Assembly: GCA_034440575.1 (NCBI GenBank)
Contig: JAOTOL010001503.1
Coordinates: forward strand, 421,001 to 485,000
Length of the DNA: 64,000 nt
From: Imbricaverruca yamaguchii
Lineage: Eukaryota > Arthropoda > Thecostraca > Neoverrucidae
Reading direction: 5' to 3'
The position numbers and the translations under genes are program-made. This document shows positions 46,741-58,466 of the stretch, piece by piece (the first letter of the stretch is position 1; every line of letters begins with the position of its first letter). The notes beneath the pieces were generated by a model that did no database searches, was not told where the DNA came from, and saw nothing but the letters and a program-made list of their open reading frames with translations.

Positions 46741-48717
46741 GTGATCGGTCAGATGCAGGCGAGGTCACACCGTGTGAGCGGCAGGAATGTTGGCAGAGCA
46801 ATCGTTTTTCGCTTGTATGATGCATTTTAATGCCATGATATGGAGAATATTGATAAAGATAATGCTTCTTTTTATGTATTTTGTTTTGGTACGGAAATAT
46901 TGGCTGCTTATTCTTTGGTGTTAAAAATGAGATTTTATTGGTGGATCAACATCAAATGAGATATAGCATTGTCAGCTCGTTCTCGACTCCCTCAGATGGC
47001 GTTGCCCCTTACAATAGTCGCCTACTCTCATCAATTTCGTACTGAATTACTACGGCGAGGCCGACTCGGGCAGCGCTGCAAATGCACGTAATTAGGTCGG
47101 CGGATGATTAAACTCAATCCTAGCCTGCTGTGAAGCATCATAACTTGTCAATCATACACTGCCATCGAACTCCCCAGGAATATCCGAAATAATAGGAAAC
47201 AAAAAGCGGACATAATCAGCGTGATGGTTAATTAGGAATATAGCGGCAGAGACGTATGTGGAGCGGGACGACAGGAACGCGTTATTTGCTCAGGAGCGGC
47301 GAATGAGGAAGGATTGTAAGCAGAGTCAGGAATTTTCACCAAAACACGGTCTGTTTGAAGTAGAACACCTTATTGGCCACCATGGACAGCAACCAGGTAG
47401 AAGTGCAGTCAAGGGGATTGCACTGGGCCCGCACATCTTAGCCCTCCACCCCATCAGGCTCGGGGAAAAATCAAACTCAAGTGGTGAGAAGCGGGGGCGC
47501 CGCAACGTATTTTATATCTTGAGTGGAAGCATTAATCCAAGTGCACAAGTACCTACATCATAAATAAAGATAGATATACCTACAAGTTGTGAAAATGTCA
47601 CGTTTGTGCGGGCTTTCGATACAAATGAGGCGGTTGGAAGAGACAGGGTCTGAATGATCTCATGAAAAATCTGAATGACGTGACCTTGAAAAATCTGGCA
47701 AGACCCTATCAAGCCCCTGGCAGTGTGTTGTATGGTATTTTGACACGCGATTCCAGGACCTACTTGCTACATTACCAGCCCATTGCGTCGTGCAGTTTTC
47801 CGCTGAACACATATATGTACACGTCACCGAGCAGGCACCCGAGATGAACGCTCAGGCCATACACCGCCCACCTGACGGTACGTGACTTCTGCCTGGACTT
47901 TTTGACGTGGAATCACGAAGTTCAACTACCATGTCTCTTTGAAGAAAACCAATCTTGCACTGAAGAACAGTTCTTCACATTCTCCTCAAGGCGGTCCTTT
48001 TCCATTTCAATGTCTTGTCCTTTCACAAACCAGGCTATGGCTTAGGCTGGTTTATCTTTTCGGCGAGCGGGTTACTAGCAAATGCCCCACTTGGACCTTC
48101 CGACAGGGGTGTCGATTTTTAAAAAACATTGGGGGGGGGGGGGGGGCGAAGTGTCAACGTACTAGACCCCCGCCCCCTCATAAAAACTCATCGAATTTGC
48201 CCACTATATTTTCAGATCTCAGAAATTCTGAGTTTGTATTCTACGATGTGTATGTTTATGTTTATTCAGCATCCTCACCAACGGGAAAATCGTCCCATAA
48301 CTGATCAAGTGACATAAATAAAAGAGCAGTGCACAGTACATGTCAGCATAACAGCTCTGAGCAATAGCATGCGACTGCAGTGTCATACAGAGGGCTCGGA
48401 TATATCGTCATCGTCACCGTCACCGTCACCGTCGCCCTCCTCCCCTCACTCCACACACCAGCAAGCACACACTGGCCTAAATAAAAATACTTCAGCGATC
48501 AGATGCCGGCTAAAACACACCGGCCTTGCTGGGGCATCGGAGCACAGCAGATCTGAACGGTGGTGACGATGGGTGAAAGTATTTCCTTGTTGCTTAGCAT
48601 TAGGGAGGGGCGAAGTCAAAGATGTGATGGGGCGAGTTCAAGATCGGGGAATGGATACAGCTGTCACAAAATCAGAGACATCGCAAACAATGTCCTCTGA
48701 TTAATCATGTGCGTTGA
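46741..48717. other. Intergenic, little recognised
   Basis: At 48,104 a CAGGGGTGTCGATTTTTAAA word followed by a G-run resembles a hAT-type end. It matches, inverted, the end at 60,005. A short (CACCGT)n run lies at about 48,408-48,435. No coding region is supported. Confidence 0.5.
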
Positions 48718-48889
48718 TGTCAGTGATAAAATATTCGTGAAATAGGGTGGGAATATCACTTTCTGAATACTCAATCTACATCCTTCTCCAAGAAGTATCG
48801 ACATCCCGCTCCTTGATGCATGCTTATGAAGTCTTTGCGTCTCCCTTCTAACAGTATCTCGTTTATATGTAGCATGTAGCATAGCATAG

Positions 48890-49095
48890 CCGCCCCGGCA
48901 GTTCAGTTGGTTGGAGCGCTGGCCTGCACTGGTCTCCCCTGTCCTGGCAACACAGGGTTCGAGTCGCTTCGCGCGCTCGCATTTAGCCCCCGGCCGGGAG
49001 TGTCAGTTGGCAGCTGGCCAGATAAGGCCGGGGACGAGCTACCGGGCGGCCCTGTCGGTGTATTGACGGCACGTTAAACTTTCGATCAAAATTCT
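48890..49095 (+). mobile_element. tRNA-derived SINE-like element A
   Basis: The head carries a box A-like GCAGTTCAGTTGGTTGGAGC and a box B-like GGGTTCGAGTCGC, with spacing like a tRNA. A unique body and GGCACGTTAAACTTTCGATCAAA at the 3' end follow. It is not a functional tRNA, since no acceptor-stem complement is evident. Confidence 0.62.
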
Positions 49096-49496
49096 GCCGT
49101 TGGACTGGAATTCGTGGATCGGGTGGTGGGGCAAGGGTTCACGCAACAAGCTCTGCTTAGCAATAGAACCCTGGTCCCTAAAGCCACCCCAGCAACAACT
49201 CGGACTACATTTTTTTTAAAGTGTATATTCTCGATAAGGAAAGGTGATATACGAACATTTCGCAGTGCAATTTCAATTAAAAGGATTACCTATAATGTGA
49301 TCTGGAATACAATACCAGAGTATAACATAGTTATTATTATCTTTATCCAGTATATAGCTCTTAAATTATGCATATCAAAACAAATGATAAATGTACAGTC
49401 ATAAGTAACTAAACCATTAGCACAACTTTGAGTATGAGACATCAAAAACATTTTAAATGATACTAATTCCATTACAAACTTCGACATCCCACCATG

Positions 49497-49655
49497 GGGG
49501 CCGAGTGGCCTAGGGGTAAGTTGCCCGTCTTAGTTTTGTGTTCGAGTCTCACATGTCGCTACTCTTCGCCCGCGGCCAATCGGCGTGAGAGATTGCCGAC
49601 GCTACATGAATCAACGGTCGATGTGTCGTAAAACCAACCAACCAACCAACCAACC
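49497..49655 (+). mobile_element. tRNA-derived SINE-like element B
   Basis: The head reads GGGGCCGAGTGGCCTAGGGG (box A) and GTGTTCGAGTCTCAC (box B). The tail is an (AACC)n run, GTAAAACCAACCAACC. Flanks CGACATCCCACCATG and CGACCTCCTACCGTG look like a diverged 15-bp target duplication, and the empty site is seen in the 27.9-kb repeat copy. Confidence 0.72.
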
Positions 49656-49864
49656 GACCTCCTACCGTGCTCATTTCGACATCTCACACCCAACGAAAAA
49701 CCATTCCTTTAAACTTGATTGGTGTAGTCATCATGATCACCGAGTCTAGTCAGTCACCACACGACACCAAGCAAACTAAAATGCACACCGGAGTACAGGC
49801 ATTAATCAACGCAATCGTTCCACTATCTCCTTTCTTACCAACACTGAGGACTCCGTCCGTACCC

Positions 49865-50580
49865 AATGGCGAGGCCAAGACCAAGAATAAGACACACTAG
49901 GTGCATGCTTCTCCAGTCACGGCCAAGGAGTCCGAAAAGATCATCCCAGAAGATTTCCAGAAGGGCCATCCGAAGGTTTGAAAATGGAAATGTCAGCTGG
50001 AATGGTTTCTTTGCTACAGTCGGAAATAAATATGTGCAAATTTTTGCAAAGTTGGAATAATGGCAGAAATCAAAACAATTTTCGAATCGGCGGAATTGGT
50101 ATGGTCCCCGTTCCCGTGGGTCTATTTTTTCGACCAATTCGCTTTTTGGGGGCCGCAGCCATATGTTAAGGCATAGCTGGGGCCTCGGCCCTGCCGCTTT
50201 TTGCGAGAAAAAAAATTGGTCCATTTTGGAGGTCCCGATGTATTTTCGGCCTCCCGTTTTGCTGTTATGGTTCCGCTGTATTTAATTGAGGGGTTAATTT
50301 TTGCACATGTGTTGAAACCCCAGCACAACCGTGGCTCTTCCGGTATAATTCATCGGGATCCCAGCGTGACTATTCTGGCCCAGGTGTGTAGTTTCGGGGG
50401 GCTGGAGCAGTTTTCTGGGTTCGACGCAAATTTTCGTGACTTCTCAATTGTTTTAAGTCGGAGTCCCAGACTGATTTTTCGGCCACCAGACGCTATATAT
50501 TTGTGTCTCACCACGCTTTTTCAAGCTCCGGTACGCCATTATTTTGGGACCTTACGCAAATTTTGAAGGCATCTGGGGGT
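49865..50580. repeat. Degenerate periodic repeat, left part
   Basis: T/G-rich phrases such as CGATTTTTNGGGGCCC recur at about 24-36-bp intervals. The same texture resumes beyond the LINE fragment at 51,950. Confidence 0.55.
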
Positions 50581-50584
50581 AAGA

Positions 50585-51945
50585 CATGAAGACATAAGAC
50601 ATCAAAGATTAGTGCAACTATGAACCACAAGGGCCCTTCTTGGTTGCACTCTACACTGAACCAGTTGCCCACCAAATCTGTCAATCAGCCCTCCCTGTAA
50701 TACTGAAAAGCAAGCCCTCTATTCTTATAATGATTTTCTATGCTGTTTTTAAAGATGTTCAATGTGCTGCTACTGACAATGTTTTCTGGCAGCTGGTTCC
50801 AGTGTTCTACTACCCTGTTGGTGAAGAAAGTCTGCCTTAACCTTGTTCTGCTGTGGCTAACTTTAATTTTGAATTCATGTCCTCTAATTGCATCATTTCT
50901 GTTCAATTCAAACATTTCCCCAAGATATCCCCTCTCCAGACCATGGACAAATTTAAAGACCTCGATGAGATCTCCTCTCAGCCTTCTATATCTCAGTGAG
51001 AACATATTCAATTTCTTCAATCTTTCCTCATATGCCAGGTTGCTTATGCCTCTAACCATTTTTGTAGCTCTCTCTTGTACTCTCTCTCTAAAAGCCAACA
51101 ATCTTTTTCATAGCTAGGAGACCAAGCTTGGATGCAGTATTCCAAATGTGGCCTGACATATGCACAATCAAGCTTCCTGATCACTTACTCACTTCTGTAT
51201 GATACATTCCTATTTATTGCCCCGAGCATTCTCAGTGCCTTCTTCCTGGCTTCCTTGGTTTGTTCTCATGCCCCCAGTTTTGTGTTTAGAATAGCACCTA
51301 AATCCTTTTCCTGTTGAGTCACTGATAGCACTTGGCCATCCATCAAGTATGGAGCCTTCATATGCTGCTTACCTACATGCATGATTTTGCACTTATCAAA
51401 ATTAAATTTCACTTGCCATTATTATTAAGGCACTTCCTCTTAATGTTTCTACTGATTTCCTCACAAATCACCTTGTCAAGCTCCAGTTGCAGAGAATGTG
51501 GCAGGGTTCCTGATCGGTAGAAAGCTCCTATCCTAAGAGTATTGCTGTTGCCTTTTCCCACAGTGACATCAAGCCAAATGGACTCCACAGACACATTTTT
51601 ATCCCCATCTGCTACTTTTTGAGAACCGAATAAGCTATTCATATAGAGCATTACACCACCCCCTTTCATTGCTGGACCCCTATTGCACGGAAACATATTG
51701 TATCCCTGGATCTCATAGTCCTGCAAGTTATCTCCAAAATACCCTTCACTGACCCATGCCTCCGTCATGCAAACAAAATTTGGTTCCTCCTCAGCAACAT
51801 TACACTTAAACTCATCAAATTTTGACCGGATACTCTGATCATTAAACATCATACACTTCACAAATGCTCCATAACAACCTTTGGCTTTTTCATACTGAGG
51901 AGTTCTTCTATCACTAGATGAACTATCACTGTCCCCTTGAACTGG
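50585..51945 (-). pseudogene. Internally deleted non-LTR retrotransposon (LINE)
   Basis: On the minus strand, 51,861-51,409 encodes the N-terminal part of an AP-endonuclease-like domain (MMFNDQSIRSKFDEF, FVCMTEAWVSEGY, GGGVMLYMNSLF, IGAFYRSG). Next, below about 51,410, comes the C-terminal reverse transcriptase region (CKIMHVGKQHM...KDLGAIL, and LAFRERVQERATKMVRGISN, NMFSLRYRRLRGDLIEVFKF, WNQLPENIV) to a stop at about 50,685. The rest of the endonuclease and the catalytic RT core are missing, so this is a deletion derivative. Word choice is like CR1/L2-type elements of invertebrates; the clade is not certain. Confidence 0.85.
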
Positions 51946-51949
51946 GGAC

Positions 51950-53455
51950 AGAGTGATGCGGTACGTTTGGAGCTCTGGAGAGATGTTCCTGACTCGGACA
52001 TATGTTTTTTTCGGAATCTCTCCTTACTTTAGAAGGCATCGGCTTACTTTTATGGAGTTCAGGTGTGATTTTTTGGGGCCATGCTGTATTTGCAGAGGGG
52101 AACTTGTGATACTCCGACACAATTTGTTTGTACTAAGCCGGAATTTTGGGTCCAGTACGTGATATTTGTGGATATCGTCGCGAGTTCTCGGGGCTTGTTG
52201 TAATTAGCTGCACCCCAGCGCGATTTTGGTGAACCCCGGTTCAAATTTGCGTGAGTCTGGTGTAAGTTTTAAGGCGCTCGGTGTATTCCCTTACAGCCCC
52301 CTACACGAATTCTGGGGCCCCGACGCGAATGTATCGGGCCCAGCGCGATTTTTTGGGAACCGGCGCGATTCTTTGGAGCCAACCCTTTCAGTATCGGGTG
52401 GGCGAGGTGGCATTTTTCCTTTTGGTACGCCACTGTGGCTGCTCGACGTGCTTTTTTTATTCGCAGATGGCACCATCGAGAGTAGAAAGGTCTGTCGGAT
52501 AATTATATTTCGCGACATATTCTGAATTGTCCAGTGCTCGGGACAATCCGATAGTCCCCTTGACATTTTTGGGGTCAAGCCTATTCTTGTAAGCCCCTTC
52601 CAGGATATTTTTGGACCCTAGTACGATCCTTCGGGCTCTCGGTGCGTTGTTTTTTTTCGGTGCTCCAAAACATTATTATTTTTTCGGGGAATGATGCCCT
52701 CCTAATTTGTGGATCGTTGACGCAATTTTTGTATCCGCAAGGTGACATTCTGTGGAGATATTGTCTCTTGGGAAGCCAGCTGCGACTTGTGGGGCTCTGG
52801 CGCGGTGTTTTGGCCCCCAGTGATATTTTCAAAGGAAGCGGTGTGGATTTGTTTTGGTCTAAATGCGATTTTTGGCCTCTTTGTCACTTGTTTGGATCCC
52901 TTGCGCGAGTTTTAGTGACTACGACACGTTTTTGGGGGCACAACACGTTTTGTGGGCTTTTGGACCCATTGTTGAGATTCCAGAGTGAATTTTCGTGCCC
53001 GGCCTGTTTTTATCTTCCCCGGATTAATATCTTGGTGACCCCAGCGAAACCTTTAGGGCCCCGGTGCGACCTGTCATGCATCTAGAGTGATTTACCGGGG
53101 CCGGGGCGATAATTATTGCCATCCCAGGCTCAGAGTGTTTTTCAGGGGGGTCCGGCCCGACCGTTTGTGGCCCAGTTGTGATTTTCTGGAACCCGGCACG
53201 ACTTTTTTTTCGAGGCCACCGCGTGATTTTCAGAGGCCCAGATGGAAGCTTTTGAGGCCTCAGCGTTATTATCAGAGGCCCCTGCGCGACTTTTTAGGGA
53301 CACCCAATGTGATTTTTTGTGAGACAAAGCTGGATTCTTATGGAGCATGTCGCAATTTTTTTTTCCTGAGCTCGGTGGATTATTGGGGGCCCACAACCTA
53401 TCAGGAGGGTAGGGGCAACTGCCCACAATGCTCTCCCCCATTTGGTATGCCACTG
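51950..53455. repeat. Degenerate about 30-bp periodic repeat, right part, with hAT-like ends
   Basis: Phrases like GCGCGATTTTTTGGGA(A/G)CC and GTGATTTTCNGAGGCCC recur roughly every 30 bp. Antisense frames show a 10-11-residue period. CAGTGGCRTACCAAAxGG words end, on the minus strand, at 52,435 and 53,455, like hAT termini. Confidence 0.6.
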
Positions 53456-54234
53456 TGCAATGCAATACTGCAATATAAGAATCCAGGAGTAGTTCATCTG
53501 GTTCATCACTCACACGTGATTTCAACTTCAAAGTTCTCCTAACAGTTTGAGGGAAGTCAAACATCAGCTACATGGATTGGCAAGAATGGATGATAAGGCA
53601 ACAGGGATACAATGTAATTCAGATCACAGTAGTCATGCTGCAATGCATGCCTTCTTCCACAAGCTACTTTGGAGATGGATGAGCTCCTGAAGTTTTGTCA
53701 GGGTTGGAGTTGGAGGTGGATGGAGCAGCACTGTGAAGGACATAACATATGGTTCAAAGGGCTTCTACATTCAAAGGAATGCACTTCCTTCATCCGCTTC
53801 AAACATGATTCAAGAAAGCATTGTCATCGATTTCAAACGTGAAAAAAGAGTGAGCCACATGTTGTTTTTAATGTTATTGAAGTGAATTTGTTGTCTTGTT
53901 AGTGAACTGACCACTTATATGATGATGTATAAGTACTTTAACTTCGCCTGCTTCTATCATGAAAACTTGTCATTTTCCAATGATATGAATATAAGATGCA
54001 TTTATATTACATCAGAAATCGTCAGAATAACTTATTATCCACAAACCGGTATATGGATGGCGATGAATTTATCATGTTTCTTAACACAAATGATGTAGAT
54101 CTGACCTGCAAATTGGCAACTGAGAAAATGTTGTCAGCCCAGGAATCCATTCCTGAAAATATAGCACGTTCAACATGTTCTTGTTCTTTGTGAAGCAATA
54201 ATTGCAATGCTGTCATCACATGCACCATGTAGCC

Positions 54235-56010
54235 CAAAAAGAGGGATTATTGCAGTCTAAGGTAACCACAAAACAAGTTGTACACCCATTTTACCTCCAT
54301 GAATCATTAAAAGGTTTCGCCAAGGTATGTTAGGCCAAGCTATTGTTGTAAGTTAGTTTTTTCTTTAAAGCAAGATATTTTTTGTTTGTTCAAAAACAGT
54401 TCAAGCTAGATTAGGTTAGGAAGCTTTTTATTTTGAAGTTTCTGAACAAAAAAAAATGTTAGGAAATTGTCCATCGGGAAAATGATTATATTTAATGCAT
54501 GGATGGCTAGGCTTGATTAAGTAAGGTTGTTTTACATCTTCTTTTTCTTTATTCTGAACAATATTTTTCATCTTATCTTACTCAAATCCAAGCCCCTTTT
54601 TGGGGTCATGTTTCCTCCCTATTGAAAAGTATGCATGTGCAGAGGAAATGTGTGGTTACATCGTGTTCAGCACGTTCATGAGAGATTACCGTAAATTGAA
54701 GAAAAAATTACCTAAAAACAGGCATTATTGCAGTTTAAGGTAACCACCAGACACGTTCTACACACATTTTACTTCCATCAAGCTTACAAAGAAGTTGGGG
54801 TTGGTTAAGTCAGGTCAGGTTAGGCTTTGTTGTGAGAACAAAAAAAGGAAATATATTTAAAGCATGATAATTTTCTTTTTAAATAGCAGTGCTGGCTAGT
54901 TTAGGTTAGGTTACGTTAGGTCTTTTAAGTTGAAAGTAATTGTGAAAAATACCTGGAAAATTTCAATGTAAACAATTCACTTCTTCCATAGAAAGTTGGG
55001 ACGGGTTATGTAAGGTTATCTTACATCTTTTTAACTTTGCTTTTATGCTATACTACCTAACTCCACACCCCTTTTGGGTGATATTCGTACTCCCCATTGA
55101 AAAGTATGTATTTCGACAGGATAGAATGATAAATTTGCGCTTTTAGGTTTTTTATTAACTTATTGAATATATATTGTAATGCAATGTTTATGAATGTGAC
55201 TAAGATGATGGCATCGCTCATTATCCGTGTAAATATTTAATTTCATGTTGGGAGCAAAATAACACGAAAATAGGCTTTGAGTTAGGTAGCATAGCATAAA
55301 AACAAATACATTAAAAGAGTAAGATTACCTAACCTAACTTCAGTCTAACCAGCCCTTGGAGAAAACAATTGCAAAAACAAAACTGAAAAAATATCAGCCA
55401 ATTTATTTCCTTGAAGTTTTAAAATAAAAACTAACCAAACCTGGCCTAACCAGAAATATTGTGTTTTAAAGTGGTAACAATACAAAATTATATACACATT
55501 TGCCCCCATAACACAACCAATTGGCTAGGTTTGGTTAGGTCAGGCTGGTTTAGGCGTTTTAATTTGGATTTTTTATCGAAAATCTCCCCAAAATGTAACA
55601 GAAAATGTAGTTCATCTTCAAAAATAGCTCATGTTAAGTTAGGTTCGGTTGGGTTTGGTTTTTCCATTTTTAAAAATGAAAAATATATTGCTTGAAATTT
55701 TGAAAATGTTATGTGTTCGTTTTATTTTCTCAAAAGAGAGATAGGTTGGGTTATATTGCATATTTGCTTTATTTTTAAACAAAAAATCATCCTGTCACAT
55801 TATTAAAAGCCCTTTTTGTGTTATTTTGCTCACAACCAGAAAAGCAGGCAATTGTGCAGAAAATGAGTGGTCCCATCATCTTAGTCACATTCATAAACAT
55901 TGCATTCAAATGATAATTTCCAAGAATCCATAAAACACCTTAAAACACAAATTTACCAAGATGATTGGTCGCAGCATGTTAATCACATTCCTAAGCATTG
56001 CATTAAAAAT
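54235..56010. repeat. Tandemly repeated AT-rich family with TTAGG-like words
   Basis: Sentences such as GGNATTATTGCAGT-TAAGGTAACCAC recur at about 54,245 and 54,722. CCCCTTTTTGGG(G)T...GAAAAGTATG recurs at about 54,592 and 55,070, with a related copy at 55,805. AGGTTAGGTTA-type strings occur in both orientations. A related copy lies at about 10,380-10,560. Confidence 0.65.
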
Positions 56011-56428
56011 ATAATACACCAGAAATTACCTTAAACTGTGCCAACCCCTGACGGAAATGCGACATTGGGTGCCCCAATCCTGGGCAGAAAAAGCACGAAG
56101 AGCAATGGAATTAAAATATTAATAAAAGCAAAGTAAAACCAGCTGTTCTTAAAGACAATTATGGTAGCTATGTGGTATTAACATAGAAACCCTGAGCACA
56201 AATAAAAAAGATGCATGAACTAGACTTGTTGAAGGTTACCTACCAACTTTTCGTCTACTGTTCCTAAACACTGCGCGAAATTGCATCACAAATGTCTTAG
56301 CTCCGTCATATTTGCCAATCGCAACCGCAAATTTGAACTGGAGATTTTGTGATTATCTTTGGATACTACGATTTTGGATGTTCTGAAGAACGCGATTGTG
56401 GCATTTCATGCGCGCTAGTGTCTATTAG

Positions 56429-57177
56429 CCCGTCCCGTCTCGAGGGTCTTCAACCGCCCCTTCATGTTTTTCGCAGATAGTGGACGAACGGCGCGCGGTA
56501 GCGCGCCTAAATTTGGCATACCTTTGAAGTCAGAGGTCATCTAGGGTCAACGCGTTAGTCAAGGTCAAGTGAGGCCACCTCCAAAAGGTTCAACGAGTCG
56601 AAATGCTTTAACGGATACAGATATTTTAATGAAACTTTCAGCGTTTGCTTATCTTTACGGATGCAACAAAACGTACAAGTGGAATTTGTCTTTTTTCGTT
56701 TTCGAGTACATATAAATTTTGCGTATTTGCCAAATTGCAGTTCAAATAGAGGATTCTGGCTAAAGTAAGCATTTTTATTTGGGGAAGTTGACTTCCAACA
56801 ACGTTTCTCGGTCTGCTCTACCCATTGGAAAAGGAAAATTAGAGGAAGCTTGAAAACGAATTTTTTTTTTTTAAATTGAAGCACTGGTCGATTCGCTGTC
56901 CTTTTCTCCTTCCACATAATTTTTTTTGTATATGCCCCCAAAATAAACTCCCCAGAGCCAAAAACATTATGTAAGTCGTGAAGATCTAGCCCCCCTGGTG
57001 ACGTCACTTTTGGGGGACAATTGTTTTAAGGCGTGGACCCTGGCCCTACACGTCGAGCGCTTTCCGATGACACCTCTTTCGTTTTCGTGCGATGCTTAGT
57101 TTGGATTTTAGAGGGGTGTTACTAACCCCCCCCCCCGAGACCCCCGAGTGAGGATCTGACCGGAAAGACGGCGCGGA
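56429..57177 (-). mobile_element. TTAA-type MITE-like element, inverted copy
   Basis: On the minus strand the element begins after TTAA (57,178-57,181) with TCCGCGCCGTCTTTCCGG. It ends with AGACGGGACGGG before TTAG at 56,425-56,428. It shares most of its interior with the copy at 57,599-58,462. No coding capacity is seen. Confidence 0.78.
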
Positions 57178-57598
57178 TTAAGTCTCTCCAGATATCTGGT
57201 GATGGGGTTTGACCTACAGGGTTCGTGTAGTGTCTTGTAAGCTACGGCTTAGTACCTACCTACTGCTTTCTTCACGAGTAGGGATTATAATACAGTATGC
57301 ATGCAGCTTCTTGCTGACTTTTTCTTTCATGGTATCATAAAATGGCGGATTATATTTGGCTCATATGTGCCTATTGTTTGTTCAGGTTGAGACTGGTTTT
57401 CCCCATATTATTATTGAATATGCACATTGCCGTTGGACATTTAGGTCAGTAGGTACCTAGGTAAATATGAAGCTTATAGTGTGGTTGGTTGCCTGTTGAA
57501 TATTTATATACTTCGTATGTCCACAATCTCAATAACTGACTGCTGTTGACTGACATGGATTGTGTGCATGTTTCACAATGTGCATGTCTGGAAGTTAA

Positions 57599-58462
57599 CC
57601 CGCGCCGTCTTTCCGGTCAAATCCTCACACCCCGTATCGGGGGGGGGGGCGGTTGAAGACCCCATTCTAAAATCCAAACTAAGCATCGCACGAAAACGAA
57701 AGAGGTGTCATCGGAAAGCGCTCGACGAGTAGAGTCCGAGTCCACCCCCCGAAAAAAAAATTTTCCCCAAAAGTGATGTCACCAGGGGGCTAGATTTTCA
57801 CGACTTTTCACGACTTACATTATGCTTTCTACTCTGGGGAGTTTATTTTGGGGGATATATGAGAAAAAAAATTGGAATGAGAAAAGGACAGCGAAATCGA
57901 CCAGGGCTATAATTTTTTTGGCCACCAAAAAATAAAAATTTTATTTTTCTGAGATTTCAAAATTTTGTGTTTTCAAGTTTTCTTTAATTTTCCTTTTCCA
58001 ATGGGTAGAGCAGACCGAGAAACGTTGTTGGAAGTCAACTTACTCTAACAAAAAATGCTTACTTTAGCCAGAATCCTGTCACTTTAGCCAGAATCCTGCA
58101 ACATACATATTGCAATATGGCAAATACGCAAAATTTATATGTAGTCAAAAACTAAAAAAAAAGAAAATTTCCACTCGTATGTTTTGCTGCATCCCTAAAG
58201 ATAAGCAAACGCTGAAAGTTTCATTAAAATATCTGTATCCGTTAAAGCGTGACGACTGGTTGAACTTTTTTGGAGGTGACCTCACTTGACCTTGACTAAC
58301 TCGTTGACCCTAGATGACCTGACCTAAAAGTTTTGAATCAGCATGTCAAATTGATGTGGGAAAAGATATGCCAAATTTGGGCGCGCTGCCCTGCGCTGTT
58401 CGTCAGCTATCCGCGAAAAACCTGATGGGGGCGGTTGAAGACCCCCCCCGAGACGGGACGGG
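57599..58462 (+). mobile_element. TTAA-type MITE-like element, direct copy
   Basis: Flanked by TTAA at 57,595-57,598 and 58,463-58,466. The left end CCCGCGCCGTCT and the reverse complement of the right end CCCGTCCCGTCT match at 10 of 12 positions. The TTAA flank is what piggyBac-type transposons produce. The 864-bp interior has no transposase, so it is non-autonomous. Confidence 0.8.
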
Positions 58463-58466
58463 TTAA

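Larger units (their letters stand above)
48718..49720 (+). mobile_element. Dispersed repeat copy carrying two later insertions
   Basis: Outer and inner parts align with 27,579-27,930: CAGTGATA...TCCTTCTCCAAGA, CTTCTAACAGTAT, AGCTCTTAAATTAT, ACATTTTAAAT and TTTCGACATCTCACA. The 27.6-kb copy is uninterrupted. Here about 480 bp (48,870-49,350) and about 165 bp (49,485-49,655) are extra, each beginning with a tRNA-like head. Confidence 0.78.

Noticed and set aside
48890..49655. Two functional tRNA genes
   Set aside because: Box A and box B words are present but acceptor stems and a clean cloverleaf are not evident; the unique bodies and tails indicate SINEs.
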